A stretch of DNA of 35,941 nt, taken from NCBI GenBank assembly GCA_021848885.1, contig JAJZTN010000006.1:1-35941 (forward strand). Direction: 5' to 3'. Shown one piece after another: positions 1 to 8,766 of the stretch (its first letter is position 1; each line of letters opens with the position of its first letter). This DNA comes from Actinomycetes bacterium (GTDB lineage Bacteria > Actinomycetota > Actinomycetes > JAJZTN01). The position numbers were made by a program, and so were the translations under genes. The notes under the pieces are model-generated. The model was not told the origin of the DNA and did not search any database. It worked only from the letters and a program-made list of their open reading frames with translations.

Positions 1-1
1 C

Positions 2-589
2 TTCTCTCGGATGTCGGCCAGCGAGGGTGTCGAGTACGTCGTTGCGCTGAACTCCTCGCTGCGCCCGCAGACGGTGCGCATCCCCACCTACTCCTCCGGC
101 ATGGCGTTCTCCCAGGTCTGGCCGGTCTCGGCGACCGGGACGGTGTCCAGCGGCGCGGACCGAAGCATCACGGTCACTGTGCCCGCGCTGTCCTCGATGG
201 TGTGGCGTGCCCAGGCCCCGCTTGCCGCCCCGGGGCTGGCCCCCAGCGTGCGCCTGGTGGCCCCGGGCGCGGCCTCGGTCGGGGGCGGCATGCTCGACCT
301 GACAGCGCAGGTGTCCAGCACCGGCTTCGCCCAGGTGACCTTCGCCTGGCGACCGGCCGGCCGGGCCGATGCGGGCGGCTGGACAGTGCTGGGCACCGAC
401 GACAACCCGCCGTACCGGGTCAGCGTGGATCTCAGTGCGACCGGCCAACTGGCAGGTACGACGATGCAGGTCCGCGCCGTGGTCAAGCTCGGCACGGGCC
501 CCAGTGCGGGCCCCAGTGCTGGCCCCAGTGTGGGACGGGCCCCGGACTCGGCGGTTGCCAGTGCTGATGCCAGCGTGCTGCTGCGCTGA
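2..589 (+). CDS. C-terminal part of a secreted alpha-amylase-family glycoside hydrolase (5' end outside window)
   Basis: The frame is open from the window edge; the first ATG in the track (11) is internal, because the codons before it (TTC TCT CGG) read on as FSR. The [12 protein letters not shown] stretch followed by [10 protein letters not shown] resembles the C-terminal beta domain of actinobacterial GH13 enzymes, where the folded barrel ends in a small beta-sandwich. After it come an Ala/Pro linker and a second beta-rich domain (about residues 75-165, Ig/Big-like, [21 protein letters not shown]), then a [12 protein letters not shown] repeat and a low-complexity tail. No catalytic residue lies in the visible part, so the GH13 assignment comes from this C-terminal signature only. 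The enzyme is probably exported. The gene ends about 20 bp before the rplM promoter and is not obviously co-regulated with the ribosomal genes. Confidence 0.6.
   Translation, partial: FSRMSASEGVEYVVALNSSLRPQTVRIPTYSSGMAFSQVWPVSATGTVSSGADRSITVTVPALSSMVWRAQAPLAAPGLAPSVRLVAPGAASVGGGMLDLTAQVSSTGFAQVTFAWRPAGRADAGGWTVLGTDDNPPYRVSVDLSATGQLAGTTMQVRAVVKLGTGPSAGPSAGPSVGRAPDSAVASADASVLLR
496..531 (+). repeat. In-frame 12-bp tandem repeat (3 copies) in the amylase-type gene
   Basis: Three adjacent 12-mers of the form GGGCCCCAGTGC (the third with two changes) encode [12 protein letters not shown] in the linker. The unit is a multiple of three, so copy-number change keeps frame and only changes linker length. 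Confidence 0.8.
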
Positions 590-609
590 ACCTGTGCCGC
601 TGCTTGCTT

Positions 610-639
610 TTGACCCCCGCAGCGCCCGGCCGGTATCCT
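610..639 (+). promoter_or_regulatory. Probable sigma-A promoter of rplM-rpsI(-glmM)
   Basis: TTGACC at 610-615 and TATCCT at 634-639 are separated by 18 bp. Transcription would start near 646 and leave a leader of about 100 nt before the rplM GTG. Such leaders often carry ribosomal-protein feedback sites, but no specific structure could be assigned by eye. Confidence 0.6.
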
Positions 640-747
640 ACGAGGTCGTTGCGCGTGCCGACGCGTCCGTGTGCGCTCCGGCATGCCACCGCGCGCCGCC
701 CTTGCGGTGCGGGGAACGACTCGCTACCGACAACGAAGGCTACGACC

Positions 748-1191
748 GTGCGCACGTACAGCCCCAAGCCCGGCGACGTCCAGCGCCAGTGGCTCGTCAT
801 CGACGCCGCCGACGTCGTCCTCGGCCGCCTGGCTTCGCAGGCCGCGATCCTTCTGCGGGGCAAGCACAAGCCCACCTTCGCCCCGCACGTGGACGGTGGT
901 GACTTCGTCATCGTGGTCAACGCGGCCAAGGTGGCCCTCACCGGCGCCAAGCGTGAGCAGAAGATGGCCTACCGGCACTCCGGCTACCCCGGTGGCCTGC
1001 GGGCGGTCAGCTACGCCGAGCTGCTCGAGCGCAACCCGGAGAAGGCGGTGGAGAAGGCCGTCAAGGGCATGCTTCCGCACAACACCCTGGGCCGCGCGAT
1101 GCTGAGGAAGCTCAAGGTCTACCCCGGCCCTGAGCACCCGCACCAGGCGCAGCAGCCAGTGCCGTTCGAGATCACCCAGGTCGCTCAGTAG
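748..1191 (+). CDS. rplM: 50S ribosomal protein L13
   Basis: The 147-residue product is a full-length bacterial L13, an early-assembling 23S rRNA-binding protein of the large subunit. It starts [20 protein letters not shown] and contains the typical [16 protein letters not shown] and [19 protein letters not shown] segments. The GTG at 748 is preferred over the longer track start at 604 because L13 proteins begin at this point and a GAAGG Shine-Dalgarno lies about 9 nt upstream. It is followed directly by rpsI, the standard bacterial L13-S9 pair, and is probably transcribed from the promoter at 610-639. Confidence 0.97.
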   Translation: MRTYSPKPGDVQRQWLVIDAADVVLGRLASQAAILLRGKHKPTFAPHVDGGDFVIVVNAAKVALTGAKREQKMAYRHSGYPGGLRAVSYAELLERNPEKAVEKAVKGMLPHNTLGRAMLRKLKVYPGPEHPHQAQQPVPFEITQVAQ

Positions 1192-1235
1192 TGCCGGCCT
1201 CCGAGTCTGCCCGAGCTGAGAACACGAGGAGAACC

Positions 1236-1694
1236 GTGGCCGAGACCACTGTCGAGACCCCGCTGGAGACCGTCGCCGAGACGCCAGCACGCCGCAGCAT
1301 GAGCAACCTCCCCGGTGCGGCCACCGGCCGTCGCAAGGAGGCCATCGCGCGGGTGCGGATCGTGCCCGGCGCCGGCAGCTGGAGCATCAACGGCCGCAGC
1401 CTGAGCGAGTACTTCCCGAACAAGGTGCACCAGCAGCTGGTCGCCGAGCCGTTCGCCACCCTCGACCTGACCGACCGCTACGACGTCATCGCCCGGGTCA
1501 CGGGCGGTGGGGTGTCCGGGCAGGCCGGTGCGCTGCGGCTGGGCATCGCCCGTGCGCTCAACGAGATCGACACCGAGGGCAACCGTCCCGCGCTGAAGCG
1601 GGCCGGGTTCCTCACCCGCGACGCCAGGGTCAAGGAGCGCAAGAAGTACGGCCTGAAGAAGGCCCGCAAGGCCCCGCAGTACAGCAAGCGCTGA
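1236..1694 (+). CDS. rpsI: 30S ribosomal protein S9
   Basis: The 152-residue product is S9 of the small subunit, whose C-terminal tail reaches the P-site tRNA. The family signature is clear: [16 protein letters not shown] near the start, [19 protein letters not shown] in the middle, and the basic end [20 protein letters not shown]. The GTG at 1236 follows a GAGGAGA Shine-Dalgarno with good spacing. The first 30 or so residues ([17 protein letters not shown]) form an acidic extension common in actinobacterial S9. The gene is 44 bp downstream of rplM and surely co-transcribed with it. Confidence 0.97.
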   Translation: MAETTVETPLETVAETPARRSMSNLPGAATGRRKEAIARVRIVPGAGSWSINGRSLSEYFPNKVHQQLVAEPFATLDLTDRYDVIARVTGGGVSGQAGALRLGIARALNEIDTEGNRPALKRAGFLTRDARVKERKKYGLKKARKAPQYSKR

Positions 1695-1714
1695 CCGGCC
1701 GACCGGGAGCCAGG

Positions 1715-3061
1715 GTGGGACGGCTGTTCGGCACCGACGGGGTCCGCGGGCTGGCCAACGTCGACCTCACCGCCGAGACGGCGCTGGACCTCGCGGTCGC
1801 CGCCGCGCACGTGCTCGCCGATGCCGGTGTCTTCGCCGGGCACCGCCCGGTGGCCGTGCTCGGGCGGGACCCGCGGGCCTCAGGGGAGTTCCTCGCCGCA
1901 GCGGTGGCCGCGGGTCTGGCCAGCGCCGGTGTCGACGTGCTCGACGCCGGGGTGGTGCCCACCCCGGCGATCGCCTACCTGACCGCCGAGCTGGGCGCCG
2001 ATCTCGGCGTGGTGGTGTCGGCGTCGCACAACCCCATGCCGGACAACGGGATCAAGTTCTTCGCACGGGGCGGCCTCAAACTCGACGACGAGCTCGAGGA
2101 CGCCATCGAGGCTCGCATCGGTGAGGCCTGGCGGCGCCCGGTCGGGGCCGACGTCGGTCGGGTCCGGGCCTTCCCCGATGGCGCCGAGCGCTACGTCGAG
2201 CACTTGGTGGGCACGCTCCCCGGTCGCCTGGACGGGCTGTCCGTCGTGGTGGACTGCGCCAACGGGGCGGCCTCCTGGGTGTCCCCGGTCGCGCTCAGCC
2301 GCGCGGGGGCCGCGGTCGTGGCGATCGGTGCGGACCCCGACGGGCTCAACATCAACGACGGCTTCGGCTCCACCGACCTGACCCGGCTGCGCGAGGCGGT
2401 GCTGGCGCACGGCGCCGATGTGGGAATCGCCCACGACGGTGACGCCGACCGCTGCCTGGCCGTGGATGCCTCCGGTGAGATGGTCGACGGCGACCAGATC
2501 ATGGCGATCCTGGCCCTGGCCATGCGGGAACGCGGCGCGCTCAAGGCAGACACCGTCGTGGCCACCGTGATGAGCAACCTGGGTTTCCGGCTGGCTCTGG
2601 CGGCCGAGGGGCTGAGCATCGTGGAGACCGGCGTGGGTGACCGCTACGTTCTCGAGGCGATGCGCGCCGGTGGATTCTCCCTCGGCGGCGAGCAGTCCGG
2701 GCACGTGATCATGCTGGAGCACGCCAGCACCGGTGACGGGGTGCTCACCGCCTTGCACCTGCTCGCGAGGGTGGCCCAGACCGAGCGCCCGCTGGCCGAG
2801 CTCGCCGCAGTGATGACCCGCCTCCCGCAGGTCCTGGTCAACGTGCGCGGGGTGGACAAGGGCCGGGTGGGCCAGAGCGAGGTGCTCACCGAGGCGTTGA
2901 GTCAGGCCCGGGACCGGCTTGGCCCCACCGGTCGGGTGTTGCTGCGGCCTAGCGGCACCGAACCCCTGGTGCGCGTGATGGTCGAGGCCGCCGATGAGGC
3001 CCTGGCCACCGAGGTGGCCGAGCAGCTGGCTTCGGTGGTCCGCGCCGAGCTCGCGCTCTGA
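1715..3061 (+). CDS. glmM: Phosphoglucosamine mutase
   Basis: GlmM converts glucosamine-6-phosphate to glucosamine-1-phosphate, the step between GlmS and GlmU on the way to UDP-GlcNAc for peptidoglycan. The 448-residue protein has the full alpha-D-phosphohexomutase layout: GTDGVRG at the N terminus, the phosphoserine loop SASHNPM (catalytic Ser near residue 104), the Mg2+ loop DGDADR (about 241-246), the sugar-binding GGEQSGH and the phosphate-binding [12 protein letters not shown] near the end. It starts at a GTG 20 bp after rpsI, with a GGGAG upstream, so it likely sits in the rplM operon. GlmS, the preceding enzyme, is encoded at 15 kb; the accessory block at 3-14 kb lies between them. Confidence 0.97.
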   Translation: MGRLFGTDGVRGLANVDLTAETALDLAVAAAHVLADAGVFAGHRPVAVLGRDPRASGEFLAAAVAAGLASAGVDVLDAGVVPTPAIAYLTAELGADLGVVVSASHNPMPDNGIKFFARGGLKLDDELEDAIEARIGEAWRRPVGADVGRVRAFPDGAERYVEHLVGTLPGRLDGLSVVVDCANGAASWVSPVALSRAGAAVVAIGADPDGLNINDGFGSTDLTRLREAVLAHGADVGIAHDGDADRCLAVDASGEMVDGDQIMAILALAMRERGALKADTVVATVMSNLGFRLALAAEGLSIVETGVGDRYVLEAMRAGGFSLGGEQSGHVIMLEHASTGDGVLTALHLLARVAQTERPLAELAAVMTRLPQVLVNVRGVDKGRVGQSEVLTEALSQARDRLGPTGRVLLRPSGTEPLVRVMVEAADEALATEVAEQLASVVRAELAL

Positions 3062-3227
3062 CCAGGGTCGGCAGAGTCTGCCCGGCCCGCCGCATGCCCG
3101 GCCCGCCGGCCTGACTGCCCGGTCCGCCCAACCGCCTGGTTGTCGGCATAGGGCTGATCCCGGACCATGCCGCGGGATGTCACGCTCCCTCGACGTCCGA
3201 GCGCTGACCTATCACGCCCCGAAAAGA

Positions 3228-3239
3228 TCTGCTGGCAGA
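3228..3239. promoter_or_regulatory. Candidate operator dyad upstream of the catabolic operon
   Basis: TCTGCTGGCAGA is an inverted repeat (TCTGC-TG-GCAGA) ending 3 bp before a perfect TTGACA. Its position would suit a regulator acting on the promoter. The likeliest partner is the adjacent FadR-type protein, by proximity only; it does not match the classical TGGT-N-ACCA FadR half-sites. Confidence 0.3.
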
Positions 3240-3242
3240 CCA

Positions 3243-3271
3243 TTGACACACGCCTCGCCTGGACTGAGGAT
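3243..3271 (+). promoter_or_regulatory. Probable promoter of the gamma-glutamyl-amine operon
   Basis: A consensus -35 TTGACA (3243-3248) is followed after 17 bp by GAGGAT (3266-3271), a tolerable actinobacterial -10. The start site would be near 3278, leaving a leader of about 115 nt before the regulator GTG. Confidence 0.45.
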
Positions 3272-3394
3272 GGCGCCCGACGCGGCCGGACCCGGGCTTC
3301 GACCCGGAGTGCGGCCGGCGTGGTGCTGCCGGCGACCGTCCGGCTGCCTGTCCTTCCCGCGCTGGCGCCGCGGGCCGTCCGCCGGGGAGGCACC

Positions 3395-4147
3395 GTGCCA
3401 GGTGAGCGGCCCCAGGCCCTCCTGGACGCTGCCGTGCTCCGCCCGGTGCGGACCGGCAACCCCTTCGAGTCGACGGTGGCGCGCCTGGGCAGTGCGGTGC
3501 GGTTGGGGATCTTCTCCGACGGCGAGCGGTTACCGGCGGAGCGGGAGCTGGCCGAGCGGCTCGGGGTGAGCCGCCAGACCGTGCGCGAGGCGATCGCCGC
3601 GCTGCGCGCGGCCGGCCTCGTGCGGACCCAGCGGGGTCGCGCGGGCGGCTCGGTGGTGACCTACGGCGGGCCGGCAGCCGCGGGGTCCTCAGCCGTCGAG
3701 CAGTCCCACGGTGGGCCGCCTCTTCCGGACCCGGCAGGGCTGGCCGACGTGCTCGACTTCCGTCGCGTGGTCGAGCCCGGTGCCGCGCGCCTGGCCGCCG
3801 GCCAGGCGCTGACGGCCGAGCAGCGCGGCTGGCTGGTCGAGTCATTGCAGGCGGTCACCGCCGCACCGGACCCGGCCGCGCATCGGCTGGCCGACTCCCG
3901 GCTGCACCTGGCCGTGGCAGCGCTGGGCGGGTCGGCGCGGCTGCTCGACGCGGTCACCGGGGTGCAGGCCAGCCTCACCGAGCTGCTGGCCGCGATCCCG
4001 GTGCTGGCGATCAACATCGGCCACTCCAACCGGCAGCACGCCGCCGTCGTGCAGGCGGTGCTCGCCGGGCGGGCCGATGCGGCACGGGCGGTCATGGAGG
4101 AGCACTGCGACGACACCGCCGCGCTGCTGCGCGGACTTATCGGATGA
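3395..4147 (+). CDS. FadR-subfamily GntR transcriptional regulator
   Basis: The 250-residue protein has an N-terminal winged helix-turn-helix (LPAERELAERLGVSRQTVREAIAALRAAGLV, about residues 45-80) and a C-terminal all-helical FCD ligand domain (LDFRRVVEPGAARLAA, DSRLHLAVAALGGS, then HAAVVQAVLAGRADAARAVMEEH). FCD proteins usually bind a carboxylate ligand that releases them from DNA. The GTG at 3395 is chosen over the track start at 3167 because GGGGAGG lies 5-8 nt upstream and the upstream extension has no domain. Its stop overlaps the first possible start of the glutamine-synthetase-like gene (ATGA), so it heads that operon and probably regulates it. The ligand is unknown; a gamma-glutamyl intermediate or product would fit the context. 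Confidence 0.88.
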   Translation: MPGERPQALLDAAVLRPVRTGNPFESTVARLGSAVRLGIFSDGERLPAERELAERLGVSRQTVREAIAALRAAGLVRTQRGRAGGSVVTYGGPAAAGSSAVEQSHGGPPLPDPAGLADVLDFRRVVEPGAARLAAGQALTAEQRGWLVESLQAVTAAPDPAAHRLADSRLHLAVAALGGSARLLDAVTGVQASLTELLAAIPVLAINIGHSNRQHAAVVQAVLAGRADAARAVMEEHCDDTAALLRGLIG

Positions 4148-4161
4148 GAGGGGATGGGGCG

Positions 4162-5580
4162 ATGAGCGGACCAGGGTGGATGTCCACGCAGGAGCTGCGT
4201 GAGGCGGTGGCCGCCGGTGAGATCGACACCGTGCTGGTGGTCTTCACCGACATGCAGGGCCGGCTGCAGGGCAAGCGGGTGCACTCGGCGTTCTTCGTCG
4301 ACGAGGTCCTCGAGGGCGTCACGGAGGGCTGCAACTACCTGCTCGCCGTCGACGTGGAGATGAACACCGTCGACGGCTACGCGATGAGCTCGTGGGCGCG
4401 CGGCTACGGCGACTTCGTCTTCCGCCCGGACCTTGCCACGCTGCGTCGGGCCGCCTGGCTGCCGGCCACCGCCATGGTGCAGTGCGACCTGGAGTGGATG
4501 GACGGCTCGCCCGTGCTGGCCTCGCCGCGGCAGATCCTGGCCGCCCAGGTCGGCCGGGCCGCGGGGCTGGGCTTCCAGGTGCTTGCCGGCACCGAGCTGG
4601 AGTTCATGGTCTTCGCCGACAGCTACGAGTCTGCCTGGGACGCCGGCTACCGGGGTCTGGAGCCGGCCAACCGCTACAACGTGGACTACTCCATCCTGGG
4701 CACCGGTCGGGTCGAGCCCCTGCTGCGGGCCATCCGCAACGCGATGTACGGCTCGGGGCTCGTCGTGGAGAGCGCCAAGGGTGAGTGCAACCTGGGCCAG
4801 CACGAGATCGCGTTCAAGTACGCCGATGCCCTGCGCACCGCCGACAACCACGTGGTCTACAAGACTGCGGCCAAGGAGCTGGCCGCCTCCGCCGGTCAGT
4901 CGATCACCTTCATGGCCAAGTTCAACGAGCGGGAGGGGTCCTCCTGCCACGTGCACATGAGTCTGCGCGGTCTGGACGGACGGATCGTCTTCGACTCCGC
5001 GGGCACCTCGGCCGACCACGACCGCTCCGACCACGACCGGCCCGGGCACGCCTCCACCGGGGCGGCGGCACCCACCCCAGTGTTCGAGCATTTCGTCGCC
5101 GGGGTGCTGGCCACGATGCGTGAGTTCACCCTGCTCTACGCGCCGAACATCAACTCCTACAAGCGATTCCAGCCCGGCACGTTCGCCCCGACGGTGGTGG
5201 CCTGGGGGCGGGACAACCGCACCTGCGCCGTGCGGGTGGTCGGGCACGGGCCGGGTCTGCGGCTGGAGAACCGGCTGCCCGGCGCCGATGTCAACCCCTA
5301 CCTCACCCTGGCCGCCATGATCGCCGGAGGTCTGCACGGCATCGAGGCCGAGCTGCCCCTTGAGCCCGAGTTCGTCGGCAACGCCTACACCTCGGACAAG
5401 CCCAGGGTGCCGAGCACGCTGCGCGAGGCCGCCGAGCTTTTCGAGCACTCCCAGCTGGCCCGCTCGGCCTTCGGTGAGGAGATGGTCGAGCACTACCTGA
5501 ACAACGCCCGGGTCGAGCTGGCCGCCTTCGAGGCGGCCGTCACCGACTGGGAGCGGGTCCGCGGATTCGAGAGGCTGTGA
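4162..5580 (+). CDS. Glutamine synthetase-like gamma-glutamyl-amine ligase (GlnA4/PuuA type)
   Basis: This 472-residue GS-fold enzyme has the ATP-grasp-like signatures of the family: [29 protein letters not shown] (nucleotide His), RDNRTCAVR and [14 protein letters not shown]. It also has the short [12 protein letters not shown] start typical of GS-like ligases that glutamylate amines rather than ammonia. The neighbours (aldehyde dehydrogenase, SDR, C26 hydrolase) support ligation of glutamate to an amine as the first step of a catabolic route. Start 4162 has a GAGGGG element close by; 4144, overlapping the regulator stop, adds six residues and is equally open. A polar insert ([17 protein letters not shown], about residues 280-300) interrupts the usual sequence. 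The true substrate (ethanolamine, putrescine, other) cannot be read directly. Confidence 0.85.
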   Translation: MSGPGWMSTQELREAVAAGEIDTVLVVFTDMQGRLQGKRVHSAFFVDEVLEGVTEGCNYLLAVDVEMNTVDGYAMSSWARGYGDFVFRPDLATLRRAAWLPATAMVQCDLEWMDGSPVLASPRQILAAQVGRAAGLGFQVLAGTELEFMVFADSYESAWDAGYRGLEPANRYNVDYSILGTGRVEPLLRAIRNAMYGSGLVVESAKGECNLGQHEIAFKYADALRTADNHVVYKTAAKELAASAGQSITFMAKFNEREGSSCHVHMSLRGLDGRIVFDSAGTSADHDRSDHDRPGHASTGAAAPTPVFEHFVAGVLATMREFTLLYAPNINSYKRFQPGTFAPTVVAWGRDNRTCAVRVVGHGPGLRLENRLPGADVNPYLTLAAMIAGGLHGIEAELPLEPEFVGNAYTSDKPRVPSTLREAAELFEHSQLARSAFGEEMVEHYLNNARVELAAFEAAVTDWERVRGFERL

Positions 5581-5584
5581 GCCG

Positions 5585-6952
5585 ATGAGCACGCTGCACG
5601 ACCTGGTCAACCCGGCCACCGGCCAGCGGCTGCGCACGGTGGCGTCGGCCTCGGCCGAGCAGACCGATGAGGCGATCGCTCGAGCCCGCCAGTCCTTCCT
5701 CGAGTGGCGCGAGGTCAGCCCGGCCGACCGGGCTCGGCTGCTGCGCCGCTTCGCCGAGGCGGTCGACGCCCACGTCGAGGAGCTGGCGGGGCTGGAGGTC
5801 GCCAACTCCGGGCACACCATCGGCAACGCCCGATGGGAGGCCGGCAACGTCCGTGACGTGCTGGCCTACTACTCGGCCACCCCGGAGCGGCTGTTCGGCA
5901 GGCAGATCCCGGTGCCCGGTGGCGTCGACGTGACGTTCAAGGAGCCTCTCGGTGTGATCGGGGTGATCGTGCCCTGGAACTTCCCGATGCCGATCGCCGG
6001 GTGGGGGTTCGCCCCGGCACTTGCTGCCGGGAACACCGTGGTGCTCAAACCGGCTGAGCTGACCCCGCTGACCGCGATGCGGCTGGGCGAGCTGGCACTG
6101 GAGGCAGGCCTTCCCGAGGGCGTGCTCACCGTCGTGCCCGGTAAGGGTTCGGTGGTGGGGCAGCGTTTCGTGGACAACCCGCAGGTCCGCAAGATCTGCT
6201 TCACCGGCTCCACCGAGGTCGGCAAGCAGATCATGGTGGGCGCCGCCGAGCAGGTGAAACGGATCACCCTCGAGCTGGGCGGCAAGAGCGCGAACATCAT
6301 CTTCGACGACGCCGACTTGCAGCGGGCCGCGGCGAGTGCGCCGTACGGCGTCTTCGACAACGCCGGTCAGGACTGCTGCGCCCGCTCTCGCATCCTGGTG
6401 CAGCGGGGCGTCTTCGACAGGTTCATGGAGCTCTTCGAGCCGGCCGTCAAGGCGGTGCGGGTGCTCGACCCGGCCGAGGAGTCCGCCGAGATGGGCCCGC
6501 TGATCTCCGCGGCGCACCGAGAGCGGGTGTCGGGCTACCTCGACGACACCGTCGAGGTGGCCTTCCGCGGCTCGGCCCCCCAGGGCGAGGGCTTCTGGAT
6601 GCCGCCGACTGTCGTGCTGCCCCGGGACGAGCGTGACCGGGTATGGCGCGAGGAGATCTTCGGGCCTGTGGTGGCGGTGCTTCCCTTCGAGGACGAGGCC
6701 GACGCGGTGGCCAAGGCCAACGACTCCGACTACGGCCTGTCCGGCTCGATCTGGACCCGCGACGTCGGGCGCGCCCTGCGGGTGGCCCGGGCGGTGGAGT
6801 CGGGCAACCTCTCGGTCAACAGCCACTCCTCGGTGCGCTACTGGACACCCTTCGGGGGCTATAAGCAGTCCGGCCTGGGCCGGGAGCTGGGCCCGGACGC
6901 CCCCGATGCGTTCACCGAGACCAAGAACGTCTTCATCGCCACCGATACCTGA
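5585..6952 (+). CDS. NAD(P)+-dependent aldehyde dehydrogenase (AldC/PuuC-like)
   Basis: The 455-residue protein is a complete ALDH-superfamily enzyme. It has the cofactor-binding [12 protein letters not shown] and FTGSTEVGK, the general-base [10 protein letters not shown] (Glu near residue 230), and the nucleophile motif GQDCCARSR with catalytic Cys264 followed by a second Cys. The C-terminal [13 protein letters not shown] and [12 protein letters not shown] are also present. It begins 4 bp after the ligase stop, so the two are translationally close. In context it should oxidise a gamma-glutamylated aldehyde to the acid, which the C26 hydrolase then splits. A neighbouring GS-like ligase, ALDH, SDR and C26 protein also occur together in Mycobacterium tuberculosis (the glnA4-aldC region), which supports a conserved pathway. 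Confidence 0.9.
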   Translation: MSTLHDLVNPATGQRLRTVASASAEQTDEAIARARQSFLEWREVSPADRARLLRRFAEAVDAHVEELAGLEVANSGHTIGNARWEAGNVRDVLAYYSATPERLFGRQIPVPGGVDVTFKEPLGVIGVIVPWNFPMPIAGWGFAPALAAGNTVVLKPAELTPLTAMRLGELALEAGLPEGVLTVVPGKGSVVGQRFVDNPQVRKICFTGSTEVGKQIMVGAAEQVKRITLELGGKSANIIFDDADLQRAAASAPYGVFDNAGQDCCARSRILVQRGVFDRFMELFEPAVKAVRVLDPAEESAEMGPLISAAHRERVSGYLDDTVEVAFRGSAPQGEGFWMPPTVVLPRDERDRVWREEIFGPVVAVLPFEDEADAVAKANDSDYGLSGSIWTRDVGRALRVARAVESGNLSVNSHSSVRYWTPFGGYKQSGLGRELGPDAPDAFTETKNVFIATDT

Positions 6953-6961
6953 GCACCCCCC

Positions 6962-7113
6962 AACACAGTCGCGATCAAGCAACCCTGGCTCGCCCCCCCA
7001 ACACAGTCGCGATCAAGCAATCCTGGCTCACCCGCCCAACACGGTCGCGATCAAGCAATCCTGGCTCACCCGCCCAACACGGTCGCGATCAAGCAATCCT
7101 GGCTCACCCCACA
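6962..7113. repeat. Four tandem copies of a 38-bp repeat
   Basis: Copies start at 6962, 7000, 7038 and 7076, exactly 38 bp apart. Each begins AACACRGTCGCGATCAAGCA and continues with a TGGCTC core and a C-rich end. Copies 2-4 are almost identical and copy 1 differs at a few bases, so expansion looks recent. The array fills nearly all of the 184-bp gap between the aldehyde dehydrogenase and the SDR. The unit is not a multiple of three and all three frames differ, so it is not coding. There are no spacers, which rules out CRISPR. Its role is unknown. Confidence 0.95.
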
Positions 7114-7136
7114 CACCCCCCATGGAGGACCCCGAG

Positions 7137-7904
7137 ATGACAGGCAGGCTCGACGGAAGGGTGGCGGTCATCACCGGCGCCGCCAGCGGGATCGGGCTGG
7201 CCTCAGCCCGGCGTCTGGCCGCTGAGGGTGCGACGGTGGTCGTCGCCGACGTGAACGCCGAGGCCGGTGCCGTGCTCGCCGAGGAGCTCGACGGGCTCTT
7301 CGTGCCGGTCGACGTCACCAGCCCGGAGGACAACGAGCGGCTCTACGACACCACGGTGCGCCGCTACGGCCGGGTCGACGTGGCGTTCCACAACGCTGGG
7401 ATCTCCCCGCCTGATGACGACTCGATCCTCGTCACGGGCCTGGACGCCTGGCGTCGGGTGCAGGAGGTCAACCTGACCTCGGTCTACCTCGGCTGCAAGG
7501 CCGTCATCCCGCACATGCAGCGGCAGGGCAAGGGCTCGATCATCAACACCGCCTCGTTCGTGGCGACGCTGGGCGCGGCGACCTCGCAGATCTCCTACAC
7601 CGCCTCCAAGGGCGGGGTGCTGGCGATGACGCGGGAGCTGGGCGTGCAGTTCGCCCGGGAGGGCATCCGGGTCAATGCGCTCTCGCCCGGTCCGGTGGCC
7701 ACCCCGCTGCTCATGGAGCTCTTCGCCAAGGACCCGGAACGGGCGCAGCGCCGGTTGGTGCACGTGCCCATGGGCCGCTTCGGCCAGCCCGAGGAGATCG
7801 CGGCTGCTGTGGCCTTCCTGGCCAGCGACGACTCCTCGTTCATGACGGCGTCGAACTTCCTCGTCGACGGCGGCATCTCCGGCGCCTACGTCACGCCGCT
7901 GTGA
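7137..7904 (+). CDS. Short-chain dehydrogenase/reductase in the gamma-glutamyl-amine cluster
   Basis: The 255-residue classical SDR has the Rossmann motif TGAASGIG (about residues 14-21), the DVNAEA end of beta-2 that suggests NAD(H) preference, the structural NAG, and the catalytic Ser..YTASK triad. It ends with FLVDGGISG. The start ATG follows GGAGG by 8 nt. The track ORF beginning at 6633 is a read-through of the repeat array and not the start. Annotation pipelines would probably call it a 3-oxoacyl-ACP reductase, but its place between an aldehyde dehydrogenase and a gamma-glutamyl hydrolase suggests an alcohol dehydrogenase acting on a gamma-glutamylated amino-alcohol. That role is inference. 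Confidence 0.88.
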   Translation: MTGRLDGRVAVITGAASGIGLASARRLAAEGATVVVADVNAEAGAVLAEELDGLFVPVDVTSPEDNERLYDTTVRRYGRVDVAFHNAGISPPDDDSILVTGLDAWRRVQEVNLTSVYLGCKAVIPHMQRQGKGSIINTASFVATLGAATSQISYTASKGGVLAMTRELGVQFAREGIRVNALSPGPVATPLLMELFAKDPERAQRRLVHVPMGRFGQPEEIAAAVAFLASDDSSFMTASNFLVDGGISGAYVTPL

Positions 7905-7914
7905 GCCGGGACCG

Positions 7915-8616
7915 ATGGCCCGCCCGCTGATCGGGATCAGCTGCTACGCCGAGCCGGCCAGCTGGGGGGTCTGGCGGGACGTGCCGGCCGCGGTGCTGCC
8001 CTGGGGGTACGTCGACCACGTCGCCAGGGCGGGCGGCTACCCGGTGCTGCTGCCGCCCGTCCCGCCTGAGGCTGACGAGCCGGCCGGGATCATCGCGGGG
8101 CTGGCCGGGCTGATCATCGCGGGTGGCCCAGATGTCGACCCGGTTCGTTACGGGCAGTCACCGCATCCAGCCACCCAGGCACCGCGGCCGGAGCGGGACG
8201 CGACCGAGGCCGAGCTGCTGGCCGCGGCCGTGCAGGCGGACCTGCCGCTGCTGGGCATCTGCCGTGGCATGCAGGTCATGGCGGTCGGGGCGGGCGGGCA
8301 GCTGGTTCAACACCTGCCTGACCTGGTGGGCGGCAGCACCCATGCCCCCGGCGAGGGTCGCTACGGCAGCCACGAGGTTCGCCTGGTCGAGGGCAGCCTC
8401 ATGCACCGGCTGCTGGGCCCGTCGCTGCGCGTGCCGAGCTACCACCACCAGGGCGTGGCGAGCCATCCCGGGTACGTGGCCAGCGGTCACGCGCCGGATG
8501 CCACGGTGGAGGCGATGGAGGCGCCCGAGGCGCGCTTCCGGGTGGGCGTGCAGTGGCATCCCGAAGCCGACACGGACCCGCGGTTGTTCCAGGCGCTGGT
8601 CGCGGCCGCCCGCTGA
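7915..8616 (+). CDS. Class C26 gamma-glutamyl hydrolase (PuuD-like)
   Basis: The 233-residue protein is a class-I glutamine-amidotransferase-fold peptidase of family C26. It carries the nucleophile elbow GICRGMQ (Cys near 116), the IIAGGPDVDP oxyanion region and the His-Glu pair VQWHPEAD. PuuD-type enzymes hydrolyse gamma-glutamyl-GABA; here the enzyme should release glutamate and the carboxylic product made by the aldehyde dehydrogenase, completing the pathway. It starts with ATG 10 bp after the SDR and is surely in the same transcript. It is slightly shorter than typical PuuD (about 250 residues) but complete. Confidence 0.88.
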   Translation: MARPLIGISCYAEPASWGVWRDVPAAVLPWGYVDHVARAGGYPVLLPPVPPEADEPAGIIAGLAGLIIAGGPDVDPVRYGQSPHPATQAPRPERDATEAELLAAAVQADLPLLGICRGMQVMAVGAGGQLVQHLPDLVGGSTHAPGEGRYGSHEVRLVEGSLMHRLLGPSLRVPSYHHQGVASHPGYVASGHAPDATVEAMEAPEARFRVGVQWHPEADTDPRLFQALVAAAR

Positions 8617-8686
8617 AGCCGGCCCGGCGGCCACCAACCCGTGGCTTGTCCGGCGCGTGGACCTCCGGTGGGCCACGATGGTCCGG

Positions 8687-8750
8687 CGGTACGACGGTAC
8701 GACGGTACGACGGTACGGCGGTACGACGGTACGGCGGCACGGCGGTCGCG
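8687..8750. repeat. 8-bp tandem repeat array upstream of the CBS/nucleotidyltransferase gene
   Basis: Eight consecutive octamers based on CGGTACGA: three perfect copies, then alternating CGGTACGG/CGGTACGA copies, then two more degenerate ones. The array ends 16 bp before the GTG at 8767 and just upstream of its GGGGAGG. If translation started at the upstream GTG (8641) the array would be coding and copy-number change would shift frame; with the preferred start it lies in the leader or promoter region. Confidence 0.9.
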
Positions 8751-8766
8751 GGTTGGGGAGGCGAGC

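Larger units (their letters stand above)
3062..3394. other. Intergenic region between glmM and the FadR-type regulator
   Basis: This 333-bp stretch has no convincing gene. The track ORF that runs through it in the regulator's frame has a low-complexity translation with no domain. It holds three imperfect copies of TGCCCGGCCCGCCG just after glmM (3079, 3095, 3116), a dyad at 3228-3239 and a promoter-like pair at 3243-3271. Confidence 0.6.

Noticed and set aside
3079-3128. Terminator after glmM from the GC-rich repeats
   Set aside because: The three TGCCCGGCCCGCC copies are direct repeats and do not form a good stem; the GGCAGAGTCTGCC dyad has too small a loop.
3661-5847. 728-residue minus-strand ORF
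   Set aside because: It is antisense to the FadR regulator and the GS-like ligase, which have clear family motifs. Its translation is low complexity (Gly/His/Val/Arg) with no domain, a typical high-GC shadow.
6962-7113. CRISPR array
   Set aside because: Repeats are directly adjacent with no unique spacers and no cas genes nearby.
6633-7904. 423-residue ORF starting in the aldehyde dehydrogenase
   Set aside because: It reads through the 38-bp repeats in a different frame from the dehydrogenase before joining the SDR. The SDR has its own ATG with a good Shine-Dalgarno at 7137.
8641-8766. Upstream GTG start for the CBS protein
   Set aside because: The added segment is the translated octamer array with no homology signal; GTG 8767 has GGGGAGG at good spacing. 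Kept as an alternative in the phase-variation finding.
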